Of a stretch of DNA of 64,000 nt, positions 17,513 through 26,043 are shown in pieces. The DNA is from Actinocorallia aurantiaca. GTDB taxonomy: Bacteria; Actinomycetota; Actinomycetes; Streptosporangiales; Streptosporangiaceae. The notes below the pieces were generated by a model. The model worked only from the letters and a program-made list of their open reading frames with translations, ran no database searches and was not told the DNA's origin. The stretch lies in contig NZ_BAAATZ010000034.1 in the NCBI RefSeq assembly GCF_039533685.1, positions 1 through 64,000 on the forward strand, given 5' to 3'. Every line of letters begins with the position of its first letter. The first letter of the stretch is position 1. Made by a program: the position numbers and the translations under genes.

Positions 17513-18477
17513 TCGATTTCCGCTACCACCTCGTCTCCATCGTCGCCGTCTTCCTGGCCCTGGCGACGGGCCTGCTGCTGGGCTCCACCACCGCGGCCCA
17601 GGAGGCGTCCAAGAAGATCGTCGACCAGAACGTCCAGGTCATCCAGCGCAACAACGACGAGTTGCGGGCGCAGGTGACCCAGCAGGGCGAGCAGATCTCC
17701 GGCGACGACCAGTTCGCCCGGATCACGGGCCCGCAGGTGCTGGCCGACCGGCTGAAGAACGAGTCGGTCGTCTTCGTCCTGGCGCCCGGCGCGGAGGACA
17801 AGACCCGCACCGGCCTGGACGCGGCGGTCAAGGCCGCGGGCGGCACCGTCACCGGCTGGGTGAACCTCGAGGAGAAGTTCCTCGCGGACGACCAGGTCCC
17901 GGCCGTCGACCAGCTCGCCGAGATCCACAAGCCCGCCGGGCTCACCTATCCCGAGGGCGCGGGGACGTACGAGAAGGCGGGGGCGCTGCTGGCGTCCATG
18001 CTGGTGACCAGGGACGCGGAGAAGGCGGGACACGAGGAGGTCGGCTCCGGCTCTGTCCTGCAGGCCTTCCGGGACCAGGGTCTGCTGACCACCGGCGGAA
18101 AGCCGGGCGCCCGTGCCACACTCGCGGTAGTGGTGGCCCCGGCGAAGCCGTACGAGGGCGCCGGCGCCGAGGACGACAACCAGGCGCTGGTCGCGCTGAC
18201 GGCGGCGTTCGACCGGGGAACCCGTGGCACCGTGGCGGCCGGCGACGTCTCCTCGGCGGGCACGGGCGGCCTGCTGGCCGCCCTCCGCTCGTCGGAGGCG
18301 TCCTCGTCGGTCTCCTCGGTGGACGCCGCGGACACCTCCTCCGGGCAGGTCGTCACCGTCCTGGCGCTCAACGGCGAGCTGGGCGGGAAGTCCGGCCACT
18401 ACGGCACCGGATCGGACGTCAGCGGCTACCTGCCCGATCCCCTGCCCGCAGTCCCGACCACTGGAGCCAAGCCGTGA
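17509..18477 (+). CDS. steB: SteB, copper-transporter (MctB)-family division protein
   Basis: The 322-residue protein starts with a membrane helix (FRYHLVSIVAVFLALATG, residues 3-20), followed by a coiled-coil stretch rich in Q and E (about 30-60) and an extracytoplasmic domain ending in proline-rich YLPDPLPAVP. This is the architecture of the MctB/SteB family; the copper name comes from a mycobacterial homologue and may not apply. SteB partners SteA at the division site. The GTG start overlaps the steA stop, and its own stop overlaps the next GTG. Confidence 0.87.
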   Translation: MIDFRYHLVSIVAVFLALATGLLLGSTTAAQEASKKIVDQNVQVIQRNNDELRAQVTQQGEQISGDDQFARITGPQVLADRLKNESVVFVLAPGAEDKTRTGLDAAVKAAGGTVTGWVNLEEKFLADDQVPAVDQLAEIHKPAGLTYPEGAGTYEKAGALLASMLVTRDAEKAGHEEVGSGSVLQAFRDQGLLTTGGKPGARATLAVVVAPAKPYEGAGAEDDNQALVALTAAFDRGTRGTVAAGDVSSAGTGGLLAALRSSEASSSVSSVDAADTSSGQVVTVLALNGELGGKSGHYGTGSDVSGYLPDPLPAVPTTGAKP

Positions 18478-19343
18478 AGCGCCTTCTGATCGGCGGAGTG
18501 CTGGGCGCAGCCGCCGCCCGCGCCGCCTACACCGCCCTCACCCGCCGCCCGCCCGGCCTCAACGGGCTCACCGGGCAGGAGGTGTGGGGACGCGTCAACC
18601 ACCGGTCCGAACCGGTCACCCTGCTGGAGGGCCCGGCGTTCGTCGCCGGGGCCGCCGCCGCGACCCTGGCCGCCCCCGGCCTGCCCGCCCGGCTGCGGGC
18701 CGCCGCGCTGGTCGCGGGCACCGCCTCCGGTCTGCTGGGCGCCTACGACGACCTGGCCGGCAACGGGTCCTCGCGCGGGTTCAAGGGCCACCTGACGGCG
18801 CTGACCCGCGGCGAGGTGACGACCGGGGCCGTCAAGGTGCTGGGCATCGGCACGACCGGCCTGGCCGCCGCCGCGCTCGCCGGGTCTCCGGCCCGCACCG
18901 CGCCGGGAAGGGCGCTGGACACCCTGCTCAACGGGGCGATCATCGCCGCCTCCGCCAACCTGATGAACCTCTTCGACCTGCGGCCCGGCCGGGCGATCAA
19001 GGTCGGGCTGCTCACCGGGCTGCCGCTGGCCGCCGGGGCGGGCGCCGCCGTGGTGGCCGCGCCGCTGGGCGCGGCCGTGGCGCTGCTGCCCGAGGACCTG
19101 GGCGAGCGGGCGATGCTCGGCGACGCCGGGGCCAACGCGCTGGGCGCGCTGCTCGGCCTGTCGGCGACCCGGCTGCCGCTGCCGGCCCGGCTGGGGGTGC
19201 TGGGAGGGCTGGTCGCGCTCAACGCGGCGAGCGAGTACGTCAGCTTCACCAAGGTCATCCGGGAGAGCCCGCCGCTGAACTGGGTGGACATGCTGGGCAG
19301 GCGCCCCGTCGAGACCAAGCCGGAGCCCGTCCAGGTCCGGTGA
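18474..19343 (+). CDS. MraY/WecA-like polyprenyl-phosphate transferase homologue
   Basis: A 289-residue protein with 6-8 hydrophobic segments. It keeps landmarks of the phospho-N-acetylmuramoyl-pentapeptide transferase superfamily: YDDLAG (91-96), GFKGHL (102-107), GEVTTGAVK (113-121), a variant catalytic loop NLMNLFDLRPGR (162-173, where MraY has NxxNLxDGLDG) and LGDAGANALGALLG (215-228). The loop retains the aspartate but loses the DG pair, and the cytoplasmic His motif is absent, so activity is uncertain. The GTG start overlaps steB and the stop overlaps the flippase gene. The position between SteB and a MurJ-like protein suggests handling of a lipid-linked sugar at the septum; this is inference. 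Confidence 0.75.
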   Translation: MKRLLIGGVLGAAAARAAYTALTRRPPGLNGLTGQEVWGRVNHRSEPVTLLEGPAFVAGAAAATLAAPGLPARLRAAALVAGTASGLLGAYDDLAGNGSSRGFKGHLTALTRGEVTTGAVKVLGIGTTGLAAAALAGSPARTAPGRALDTLLNGAIIAASANLMNLFDLRPGRAIKVGLLTGLPLAAGAGAAVVAAPLGAAVALLPEDLGERAMLGDAGANALGALLGLSATRLPLPARLGVLGGLVALNAASEYVSFTKVIRESPPLNWVDMLGRRPVETKPEPVQVR

Positions 19344-20926
19344 AACGCCTCGCGAGCGGCATCGCCGGTGCCGCCGTCCTCATCGCCGTCCTCACCGTCC
19401 TGTCGCGTATCGCCGGCTTCGGCCGCACCGCGGTCTTCTCCCAGACGGTCGGCAAATCGTGCCTGAGTGACGTTTACCTGGCCGCCAACCAGGTGCCGAA
19501 CATCGTGTTCGAGATCGTCGCCGGGGGAGCGCTGGCGAGCATGGTCGTGCCGGTGCTGGCGGGACCCGCCGAACGCGGCGACGCCGAGACCGTCCGGCGC
19601 ACGGCCTCGGCGATGCTCACCTGGGTGCTGATGCTGCTGGTGCCGCTGGCGCTGCTGGTGGCGCTGCTGGCGGGGCCGATCATGACGGCGCTGAGCCAGG
19701 GCGCCCTGGGAGGGTGCGACGTCACGGCGTACCGGGCGATCGGGGCGCGGATGCTGGTGGTGTTCGCGCCGCAGATCGTGATGTACGGGCTGGCGGTCGT
19801 GCTGTACGGGGTGCTGCAGTCCCACCGCAGGTTCACCGGGCCCGCCCTCGCCCCCCTGCTCTCCAGCCTGGTGGTGATCGGCGCGTACCTGGCCTACGTG
19901 CCGGTGATGGACGGCCACAGCCCCAACCGGTTGTCCGAGGTGCCGCGCGACGCCGAGCTCATGCTCTCGGTCGGCACGACGGTGGGGGTGTCGGCGATGG
20001 TCGTCGTGGCGCTGGTGGCCGGGTGGCCGCTGCGGATGAGGCTGCGGCCCACGCTGCGCTTCCCTGATGGGGTGGGGCGGCAGGTGCGCACGCTGGCGTT
20101 CGCGGGGCTGGCGACCGTGGTGGCGCAGCAGGTGGCGATGCTGTCGGTCCTGGTGCTGAAGAGCGAAGGGACGCGGGGCGCGCTGACCGACTACAGCTAC
20201 GCCTGGTCGGTCTACCTTCTGCCGTGGGCGATCCTGGCCGTGCCGATCGCCACCAGCGCCTTCCAGTCGCTGTCGGCCCGCTCCGAGGAGGCCGACCCGG
20301 CCGGGTTCGACCGAATCGCCGCGTCCACCACCCGGGCGGTGGTGCTGGTCTCCTGCCTGGGCGCGGCCATGGTCGCCTCGGTCGCGGTCCCGGTCGCCGC
20401 CTTCTTCGACCAGGAGGCCGAGCCCGAGGTGCTGTCCCGGGCGCTGCTGGCGTTCGCGCCGGGACTGCTCGGCTACGGGCTGGTCGCCCATCTGGGACGG
20501 GCCCTGTACGCCTGCGGGCGGGGCAGGGAGTCGGCGAAGGCCGTCGTCATCGGCTGGGTGACGGTGCTCGTCGCGAACGTCGTGCTCGTCCAGCTGGCGC
20601 CCAAGGACTGGGTGGTCGCCGCCTTCGGCCTCGGCAACACCCTGGGAATGAGCGTGGCGGGGGTCCTTCTTCTGGTGGCGCTGGTCCGCGCCCGGGGTCT
20701 GGCCGCGGTCGAGGGACTGCCCCGCGCGGCGCTGGGCGGCCTGCTGGGCGGCGCCGTGGGCGCGGCGGCCGGATACTCGACCGCCGCGGCGTTCGGGGTG
20801 GACGGGCAGCTGCACAACCTGCTGAGCGCCGCCGCCGCCGCGCTGGCCGCCGCTCTCGTCTTCAGCGCGGTCGCGGCCTTCATGTCCCGGGACGATCTCC
20901 GGGAGATCCTGGCGCGGCGGCGCTAG
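19340..20926 (+). CDS. MurJ/MviN-family lipid flippase
   Basis: The 528-residue protein has about 14 membrane helices and the MurJ-family N-terminal features LSRIAGFGRTAVFSQTVG (residues 18-35) and DVYLAANQVPNIVFEIVAGGAL (45-66), followed by VPVLA and a typical second half. MurJ flips lipid II; family members in actinobacteria can carry other lipid-linked precursors. It is coupled by a GTGA overlap to the MraY-like gene. It lacks the long C-terminal kinase extension of mycobacterial MurJ, so it may be a second, accessory flippase of the cell. Confidence 0.88.
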   Translation: MKRLASGIAGAAVLIAVLTVLSRIAGFGRTAVFSQTVGKSCLSDVYLAANQVPNIVFEIVAGGALASMVVPVLAGPAERGDAETVRRTASAMLTWVLMLLVPLALLVALLAGPIMTALSQGALGGCDVTAYRAIGARMLVVFAPQIVMYGLAVVLYGVLQSHRRFTGPALAPLLSSLVVIGAYLAYVPVMDGHSPNRLSEVPRDAELMLSVGTTVGVSAMVVVALVAGWPLRMRLRPTLRFPDGVGRQVRTLAFAGLATVVAQQVAMLSVLVLKSEGTRGALTDYSYAWSVYLLPWAILAVPIATSAFQSLSARSEEADPAGFDRIAASTTRAVVLVSCLGAAMVASVAVPVAAFFDQEAEPEVLSRALLAFAPGLLGYGLVAHLGRALYACGRGRESAKAVVIGWVTVLVANVVLVQLAPKDWVVAAFGLGNTLGMSVAGVLLLVALVRARGLAAVEGLPRAALGGLLGGAVGAAAGYSTAAAFGVDGQLHNLLSAAAAALAAALVFSAVAAFMSRDDLREILARRR

Positions 20927-21089
20927 GGCAGGTCGGGCGGGGGTAGGGGTCCCGGGACGGCCTTGATCGGCGAGTTCTCCACAGGGTTGATCCGCGGGGC
21001 GGGCCGCCGGGCTACGGTCGGGGGACGGGCCGTTCGCTGGGCCGGCGGAGCGGTCCCTCGGGGAATTTCGACTACGGCGAGGTGAGGAC

Positions 21090-22223
21090 ATGGACGAAGG
21101 TCAGGGCATGAGGGTGGCGCTGGTGCTGGGCACCAGTGCGGGCGGGGTCGGACGGCACGTGAGGTCCGTGGCGGCCGGGCTGGCGGCCCGGGGCGCCCGG
21201 GTGCTGGTGTGCGGGCCCGCGGACACCGAGAAGACCTTCGGTTTCACCGGGCCGGGGGTGCGGTTCGCCCCGGTGGAGATCGCCGACCGGCCCCGGCCGG
21301 GTTCGGACCTGCGGGCGGTCGGCCGGCTGCGGTCGCTGGTCCGGGGGGCCGACGTGGTGCACGCGCACGGGTTGCGGGCCGGGGGGCTGGCGGTGCTGGC
21401 CCGGGGCCGGCTCGCCGGACTCCGGATCGAGACGGGCCCGCCGGTGGTGGTCACCCTGCACAACGCGGTGCTGGCCGGCGGTTCGATCGGGGCCGCCTAC
21501 GCGGCGCTGGAGCGCGTCGTGGCGCGGGGAGCCTCCGGGGTGCTGGGGGTGTCGCCCGACCTCGAGGAGCGCATGCGGTCGCTGGGCGCGCGCCGGGTCG
21601 GCCACGCGCTGGTGCCCGCCCCTCCTGCCGGGGAGGAGAAGGTCACCGGGGAGACGAGGGAGCGGCTGCGCGAGGAGCTCGGCCTGGGCGGCCAGAAGGC
21701 GGTGCTGACGGTGGCCCGCCTGGCCGACCAGAAGGGGCTGTTCGACCTGCTGGAGGTGGCCGGCTGGCTGCGGGAGAAGGAGACGCTCTTCCTCCTGGTG
21801 GGCGACGGGCCGCTGGACGCCCGGCTGCGGGAGCGGATCGCCGCGGACGACCTGCCGGTCCGGCTGCTGGGGCGGCGCGAGGACGTCCCGGCGCTGCTGG
21901 CCGCCGCCGACCTCGTGGTGGTGCCCAGCCTGTGGGAGGGGCAGCCGCTGTTCGTCCAGGAGACGCTGCGGGCGGGCCGCCCGCTGGTGGCCACGGAGGT
22001 CGGCGGCATCCCCGGCATGGTGGGGGAGGCCGCGCTGCTGGTGCCGCCGGAGGACGCGGGGGCGCTGGCCAAGGCGGTGACGGCGGTGTTGGAGGATCCG
22101 GAGCTGGCCCGCAGGCTGGCCGGGGCCGCGGCGCGGCGGGCGGAGGCGCTGCCCGGCGAGGACGAGGCGGTCAGTCAGCTTCTGGGGTACTACAAGGGGT
22201 TTCTCCGCGGAAGGAGGGAGTGA
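21090..22223 (+). CDS. GT4-family glycosyltransferase
   Basis: The 377-residue protein has the GT-B fold of family GT4: TSAGGVGRHVRSVAAGLAARG (residues 11-31), DVVHAHGLRAGGLA (about 88-101), LTVARLADQKGLFDLLE (about 206-222), LVGDGPLDARLRE, and the donor-site region PSLWEGQPLFVQETLRAGRPLVATEVGGIPGMV with the conserved Glu pair. The sugar and acceptor are unknown. It follows the flippase by 163 bases, on the same strand, so it may belong to the same envelope pathway. Confidence 0.87.
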   Translation: MDEGQGMRVALVLGTSAGGVGRHVRSVAAGLAARGARVLVCGPADTEKTFGFTGPGVRFAPVEIADRPRPGSDLRAVGRLRSLVRGADVVHAHGLRAGGLAVLARGRLAGLRIETGPPVVVTLHNAVLAGGSIGAAYAALERVVARGASGVLGVSPDLEERMRSLGARRVGHALVPAPPAGEEKVTGETRERLREELGLGGQKAVLTVARLADQKGLFDLLEVAGWLREKETLFLLVGDGPLDARLRERIAADDLPVRLLGRREDVPALLAAADLVVVPSLWEGQPLFVQETLRAGRPLVATEVGGIPGMVGEAALLVPPEDAGALAKAVTAVLEDPELARRLAGAAARRAEALPGEDEAVSQLLGYYKGFLRGRRE

Positions 22224-22250
22224 GTGGAATCACGACTCTCCGGTGTGCTT

Positions 22251-22284
22251 GAATCCCGTTCTAGAATAATCCTCGATAACGGGA
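22251..22284 (+). promoter_or_regulatory. Inverted repeats upstream of the acyl-CoA dehydrogenase
   Basis: An outer repeat CCCGTT...AACGGG (22256-22261 and 22278-22283) encloses a TTCTAGAA palindrome (22260-22267). The piece GTTCTAG matches one half of a KstR operator (TAGAAC-N2-GTTCTA), while the other half is degenerate. KstR regulates sterol-degradation fadE genes, so this is a possible but weak match. Confidence 0.3.
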
Positions 22285-22332
22285 CCGCACCCCTGGGCGG
22301 GGCCGTGTCCGGACTACTGGAGAGGTGTGCAC

Positions 22333-24513
22333 ATGGCCATCGGACTGACCGAGGAGCACGAGGACCTGGCCGCGTCGGTGCGGGGCTTCGCCGAGCGTTA
22401 TGTGACCCAGACGGTGCTGCGCGCCGCGCTCGACGCCGAAGAGGAGACCAGCCCCGCGTTCTGGCCCCGGCTGGCCGAGCAGGGTCTGCTGGGCCTGCAC
22501 CTGTCCGAGGAGCAGGGCGGCCAGGGCGCCGGGCTGCTGGAGCTGGCCGTGGTCGTCGAGGAACTGGGCCGGGCCGCCGCGCCGGGACCGTTCCTGCCCA
22601 CCGTGCTGGCGAGCGCGGTGATCGCCTCCTCCACCAACGCCAAGGCGCACGGGCTGCTGTCCGGGCTCGCCGACGGCTCCCGCACCGGCGCGCTCTGCCT
22701 GGCCGAGGGCTTCACCGCCACCCGCGAGGGCGACTCGCTGGTCGTCAGCGGCTCCGCCGAGCCGGTGCTGGGCGCCGTCCTCGCCGACGTGATCGTGCTG
22801 AAGGCCGGCCAGGACTGGGTGGCCGTCGACGCCTCCGCGCTGACCGTCACCGCCCGTCCCAGCCTCGACCCGGTGCGCCGATCCGGCCGGATCGAGACCG
22901 AGGGCCTCGCCGTCCCCGCCGAGCGGGTCCTCGACGGGGTCACCGACGAGCGGGTGGGCGACCTGGCCTCCGTGCTGCTGGGCGCCGAGAGCGTCGGCGC
23001 GGCCTCCTGGTGCGTGACGACCGCCGCCGAGTACGCCAAGGTCCGCGAGCAGTTCGGCCGCCCCATCGGCCAGTTCCAGGGCGTCAAGCACAAGGCCGCC
23101 CGCATGCTCATCGGCCTGGAGCAGGCCCGCGCCGCCGTCTGGGACGCCGCCCGCGCCGTGGGCGACGACGCCGAGGACGCCCGCTTCGCCGCCGCGGTGG
23201 CCGCCGTGATCACCCCGGACACCTGCGCGCAGATCGCCCGTGACGCCATCCAGATCCTCGGCGGCATCGGCTTCACCTGGGAGCACGACGCGCACATCTA
23301 CCTGCGCCGCGTCCTGACCAACAAGTCCTTCTCGGCGCCGGTGCGCGACGCCGCCGCCGAGGTGGCCGAGCTGGCCCTGGCCGGCGGCCGCCGCGAGGTC
23401 GAGCTGGAGCTGGACGAGGACACCGAGCCCGTCCGCGAGCGCATCCGCGCCGAGGTGGCCGAGCTCAAGGCCGTCGAGGACCGCGAGGCGCTGAACGCCA
23501 AGATGGGCGACGAGGGCTGGACGGTCCCGCACTTCCCCGAGCCGTGGGGCAGGGGCGCGAACCCGGTCGAGCAGGTCCTCATCCAGCAGGAGCTGAAGGC
23601 CGCCAAGGTCAAGGCCCCCAACCTGGTCATCGGCGCGTGGCTGGTGCCGTCCCTGGTCGCCTACGGCACCGAGGAGCAGAAGGAGCGCTTCCTGCGCCCC
23701 ACCCTGCGCGGCGAGATCATCTGGTGCCAGCTGTTCTCCGAGCCGGGCGCCGGCTCCGACCTGGCGGCCCTGTCGATGAAGGCCGAGCGGGTCGAGGGCG
23801 GCTTCAGGCTGACCGGCCAGAAGATCTGGACGTCGGTCGCGCACCGGGCCGAGTGGGGCTTCTGCATCGCCCGCACCAACCCCGACGCGCCCAAGCACGA
23901 GGGCATCACCTACTTCCTGGTGGACATGAAGGCCCCCGGCGTCGACGTGCGCCCGCTGCGCGAGCTCACCGGCGACGCGCTGTTCAACGAGGTCTTCCTC
24001 GACGACGTCTTCGTGCCGGACGACTGCGTGGTCGGCGAGGTCGACAAGGGCTGGCAGGTCACCCGCAACACCCTCTCCAACGAGCGGGTCTCCCTGTCGA
24101 CCGGCGGCGGCCTGGGCATGGGCGTGCCGGAGCTGCTCGCCTGGTTCCGGGGCAAGGAGCTGTCGGCGGACGCCAAGGCCGAGGCCGGCAGGCTGATCGC
24201 CGAGGGCCAGTCGATCGACCTGCTGGGCCTGCGCACCACCCTCAAGCAGCTGTCGGGCGTCAACCCCGGCGCCGAGGCCTCGGTCCGCAAGCTGCTGGGC
24301 GTGCAGTTCAACCAGAACGTCGCCGACTACTGCTGGGCGTCCCAGGGCGCCCTGGCCGCGCTCGAGGAGCCGATGGCCGCCACCGGCATCGTCGCGCGCG
24401 CCATGCTGTTCAGCCGCGCCATGACCATCTACGGCGGCACCACCGAGGTCCAGCTCAACATCATCGGCGAGCGCCTCCTCGGCCTTCCCCGAGACCCCGA
24501 ACCGGGCAAGTAG
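22333..24513 (+). CDS. Fused two-domain acyl-CoA dehydrogenase (FadE34-like)
   Basis: At 726 residues this is twice the usual acyl-CoA dehydrogenase length. The first half (about 1-340) ends with REQFGRPIGQFQ, AIQILGGIGFTWEHDAHIYLRR; the second (about 360-726) has MGDEGWTVPHFPEPWGRG, CQLFSEPGAGSDLA, GQKIWTSVAH and IYGGTTEVQLNIIGERLLGLPRD. Both use FAD. The position of the usual catalytic Glu in the second half reads Gly (YGGT), and a Glu in the first half (WEHD) is the likely base, so the two halves probably form one working unit like heteromeric steroid FadEs. Substrate is unknown; sterol or bile-acid side chains are plausible. ATG at 22333 has GGAGAGG upstream; a GTG six bases earlier is the alternative. 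Confidence 0.88.
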   Translation: MAIGLTEEHEDLAASVRGFAERYVTQTVLRAALDAEEETSPAFWPRLAEQGLLGLHLSEEQGGQGAGLLELAVVVEELGRAAAPGPFLPTVLASAVIASSTNAKAHGLLSGLADGSRTGALCLAEGFTATREGDSLVVSGSAEPVLGAVLADVIVLKAGQDWVAVDASALTVTARPSLDPVRRSGRIETEGLAVPAERVLDGVTDERVGDLASVLLGAESVGAASWCVTTAAEYAKVREQFGRPIGQFQGVKHKAARMLIGLEQARAAVWDAARAVGDDAEDARFAAAVAAVITPDTCAQIARDAIQILGGIGFTWEHDAHIYLRRVLTNKSFSAPVRDAAAEVAELALAGGRREVELELDEDTEPVRERIRAEVAELKAVEDREALNAKMGDEGWTVPHFPEPWGRGANPVEQVLIQQELKAAKVKAPNLVIGAWLVPSLVAYGTEEQKERFLRPTLRGEIIWCQLFSEPGAGSDLAALSMKAERVEGGFRLTGQKIWTSVAHRAEWGFCIARTNPDAPKHEGITYFLVDMKAPGVDVRPLRELTGDALFNEVFLDDVFVPDDCVVGEVDKGWQVTRNTLSNERVSLSTGGGLGMGVPELLAWFRGKELSADAKAEAGRLIAEGQSIDLLGLRTTLKQLSGVNPGAEASVRKLLGVQFNQNVADYCWASQGALAALEEPMAATGIVARAMLFSRAMTIYGGTTEVQLNIIGERLLGLPRDPEPGK

Positions 24514-24521
24514 CAGCGAAC

Positions 24522-24545
24522 GCCCGTCCCGGGTGCAGGACGGGC
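24522..24545 (+). terminator. Terminator after the acyl-CoA dehydrogenase
   Basis: The 8-bp stem GCCCGTCC/GGACGGGC (24522-24529 with 24538-24545) with an 8-base loop lies 9 bases after the stop codon. No U-tract follows, as is usual in this GC range. Confidence 0.6.
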
Positions 24546-24660
24546 ATGGGTGGTAAAGGGAAATCCGGCGGTAGGGGCAATGGATCATGACGCCGCCCCT
24601 ACCGCTGGGTACACTTCACGCCCGGACCCGACGACTCCCCCCAGCCCACCCGGAGGCACC

Positions 24661-25179
24661 GTGAAACCCCTCGCTCTCGTTCTGGCCGGCATGCTGGCAC
24701 TCTCCGCCTGCGGCGGCGGGGAGGGCGAGAACGCCTCGCCCGAGACGTCCTCGTCGGCCGAGGCCTCCTCGCCGGCGGCGCAGGACTCCGGCGCGCCGGG
24801 GCTGTCTCCCAAGAGCGGCACCCCGCTGGCCGAACCGACCGAGAGCGGCAAGCCCGCGCCGACGCCCAAGCCCACCCAGGTCAAGTCCCTGGTCGGCACC
24901 TGGCAGAGCTCCACCCCGGTGAAGGAGTACTTCGTCTTCGCCGCGGACGGTTCGGGCAAGCTGATCGCCTCCGGCCAGGAGCTGTGGACCGGCACCGTCA
25001 TCCCCGCCGGAAAGAACGTCTTCCGGCTCTCCTGGCAGGGCACCGACCCGGGAGCGGCCTACTGGCAGGTCCAGCTGAACGCCGAGGGCAAGGAGCTCAC
25101 CTTCGCCGCCAACGGCCAGGTGTACAAGAAGGTCAAGAAGCCCGCCGCGGCGGACACCACCAAGAAACCCACCACATGA
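24661..25179 (+). CDS. Secreted lipoprotein, first gene of the MoxR operon
   Basis: The 172-residue protein has a lipoprotein signal: hydrophobic stretch followed by the lipobox LSAC (residues about 15-18). A linker rich in S, E, P and K (about 20-75) leads to a compact domain of about 90 residues (LVGTWQSSTPVKEYFVFAAD, SGQELWTGTVIPAG, VYKKVKKP) with a lipocalin-like beta-strand pattern. A GGAGG site precedes the GTG. The stop overlaps the MoxR ATG (ATGA), so it is made together with the ATPase. Role unknown; it could be a surface partner of the MoxR/CoxE pair. Confidence 0.8.
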   Translation: MKPLALVLAGMLALSACGGGEGENASPETSSSAEASSPAAQDSGAPGLSPKSGTPLAEPTESGKPAPTPKPTQVKSLVGTWQSSTPVKEYFVFAADGSGKLIASGQELWTGTVIPAGKNVFRLSWQGTDPGAAYWQVQLNAEGKELTFAANGQVYKKVKKPAAADTTKKPTT

Positions 25180-26030
25180 CGCTCTTCACTTCCCCGGACC
25201 AGGCCGCCGAGGCGCTGGCCACGACCGGCTACCTCGCCGACCCGGCCATCGCCACCACGGTCTTCCTCGCCGACGCCCTCGGCAAGCCCCTGCTGCTGGA
25301 GGGGCCCGCCGGCGTCGGCAAGACCGAACTGGCCAAGGCGGTCGCCGCCGCGACGGGGGCCGAGCTCATCCGCCTGCAGTGCTACGAGGGCCTGGACGAG
25401 GCCCGCGCGCTGTACGAGTGGAACTACAAGAAGCAGCTGCTGCGCATCCAGGCGGCGGGAGAGGAGTCGTGGGACGCCACCCACGACGACATCTTCACCG
25501 ACGAGTTCCTGCTGGAGAGGCCGCTGCTGGCGGCCATCCGCCGGGACGGGCCGACGGTCCTGCTCATCGACGAGACCGACAAGGCCGACGTCGAGGTGGA
25601 GGGGCTGCTGCTGGAGGTCCTGTCGGACTTCCAGGTGACCATCCCGGAACTGGGCACGATCACCGCCGTGCACCGCCCGTTCGTCGTCCTGACGTCCAAC
25701 GCGGCGCGGGAGCTGTCGGAGGCGCTCAAGCGCCGTTGCCTCTACCTGCACCTGGAGTACCCGTCGCTGGAGCGGGAACGTGACATCGTCCTGTCGCGTG
25801 TCCCCGGCCTGGAGGCCGACCTCGCCGAGCAGCTCGTCAAGGTCATCGGCACGCTGCGCGCCCTGGAGGTCAAGAAGCCGCCGTCCATCGCCGAGACGAT
25901 CGACTGGGCGCGCACCCTCCTGGCGCTGGGCCTGGACACCCTCGAGGAGGACACCGTCCGCGCCACCCTCGGGGTCGTGCTCAAGCACGTCTCCGACCAG
26001 CGGCGGGCCGTCAAGGAGCTCAACCTCTGA
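25176..26030 (+). CDS. MoxR-type AAA+ ATPase
   Basis: The 284-residue ATPase has Walker A LLLEGPAGVGKTELAK (residues about 34-48), Walker B TVLLIDETDKAD (about 122-133), sensor 1 FVVLTSNAARELSEALKRRC and the helical lid. MoxR ATPases remodel or mature partner proteins and usually work with a VWA-domain protein, here the next gene. It is coupled to the lipoprotein by ATGA overlap. In carbon-monoxide dehydrogenase operons the same pair inserts metals, but no cox structural genes are nearby, so the client is unknown. Confidence 0.92.
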   Translation: MTLFTSPDQAAEALATTGYLADPAIATTVFLADALGKPLLLEGPAGVGKTELAKAVAAATGAELIRLQCYEGLDEARALYEWNYKKQLLRIQAAGEESWDATHDDIFTDEFLLERPLLAAIRRDGPTVLLIDETDKADVEVEGLLLEVLSDFQVTIPELGTITAVHRPFVVLTSNAARELSEALKRRCLYLHLEYPSLERERDIVLSRVPGLEADLAEQLVKVIGTLRALEVKKPPSIAETIDWARTLLALGLDTLEEDTVRATLGVVLKHVSDQRRAVKELNL

Positions 26031-26043
26031 TGGACGGCCGCTG

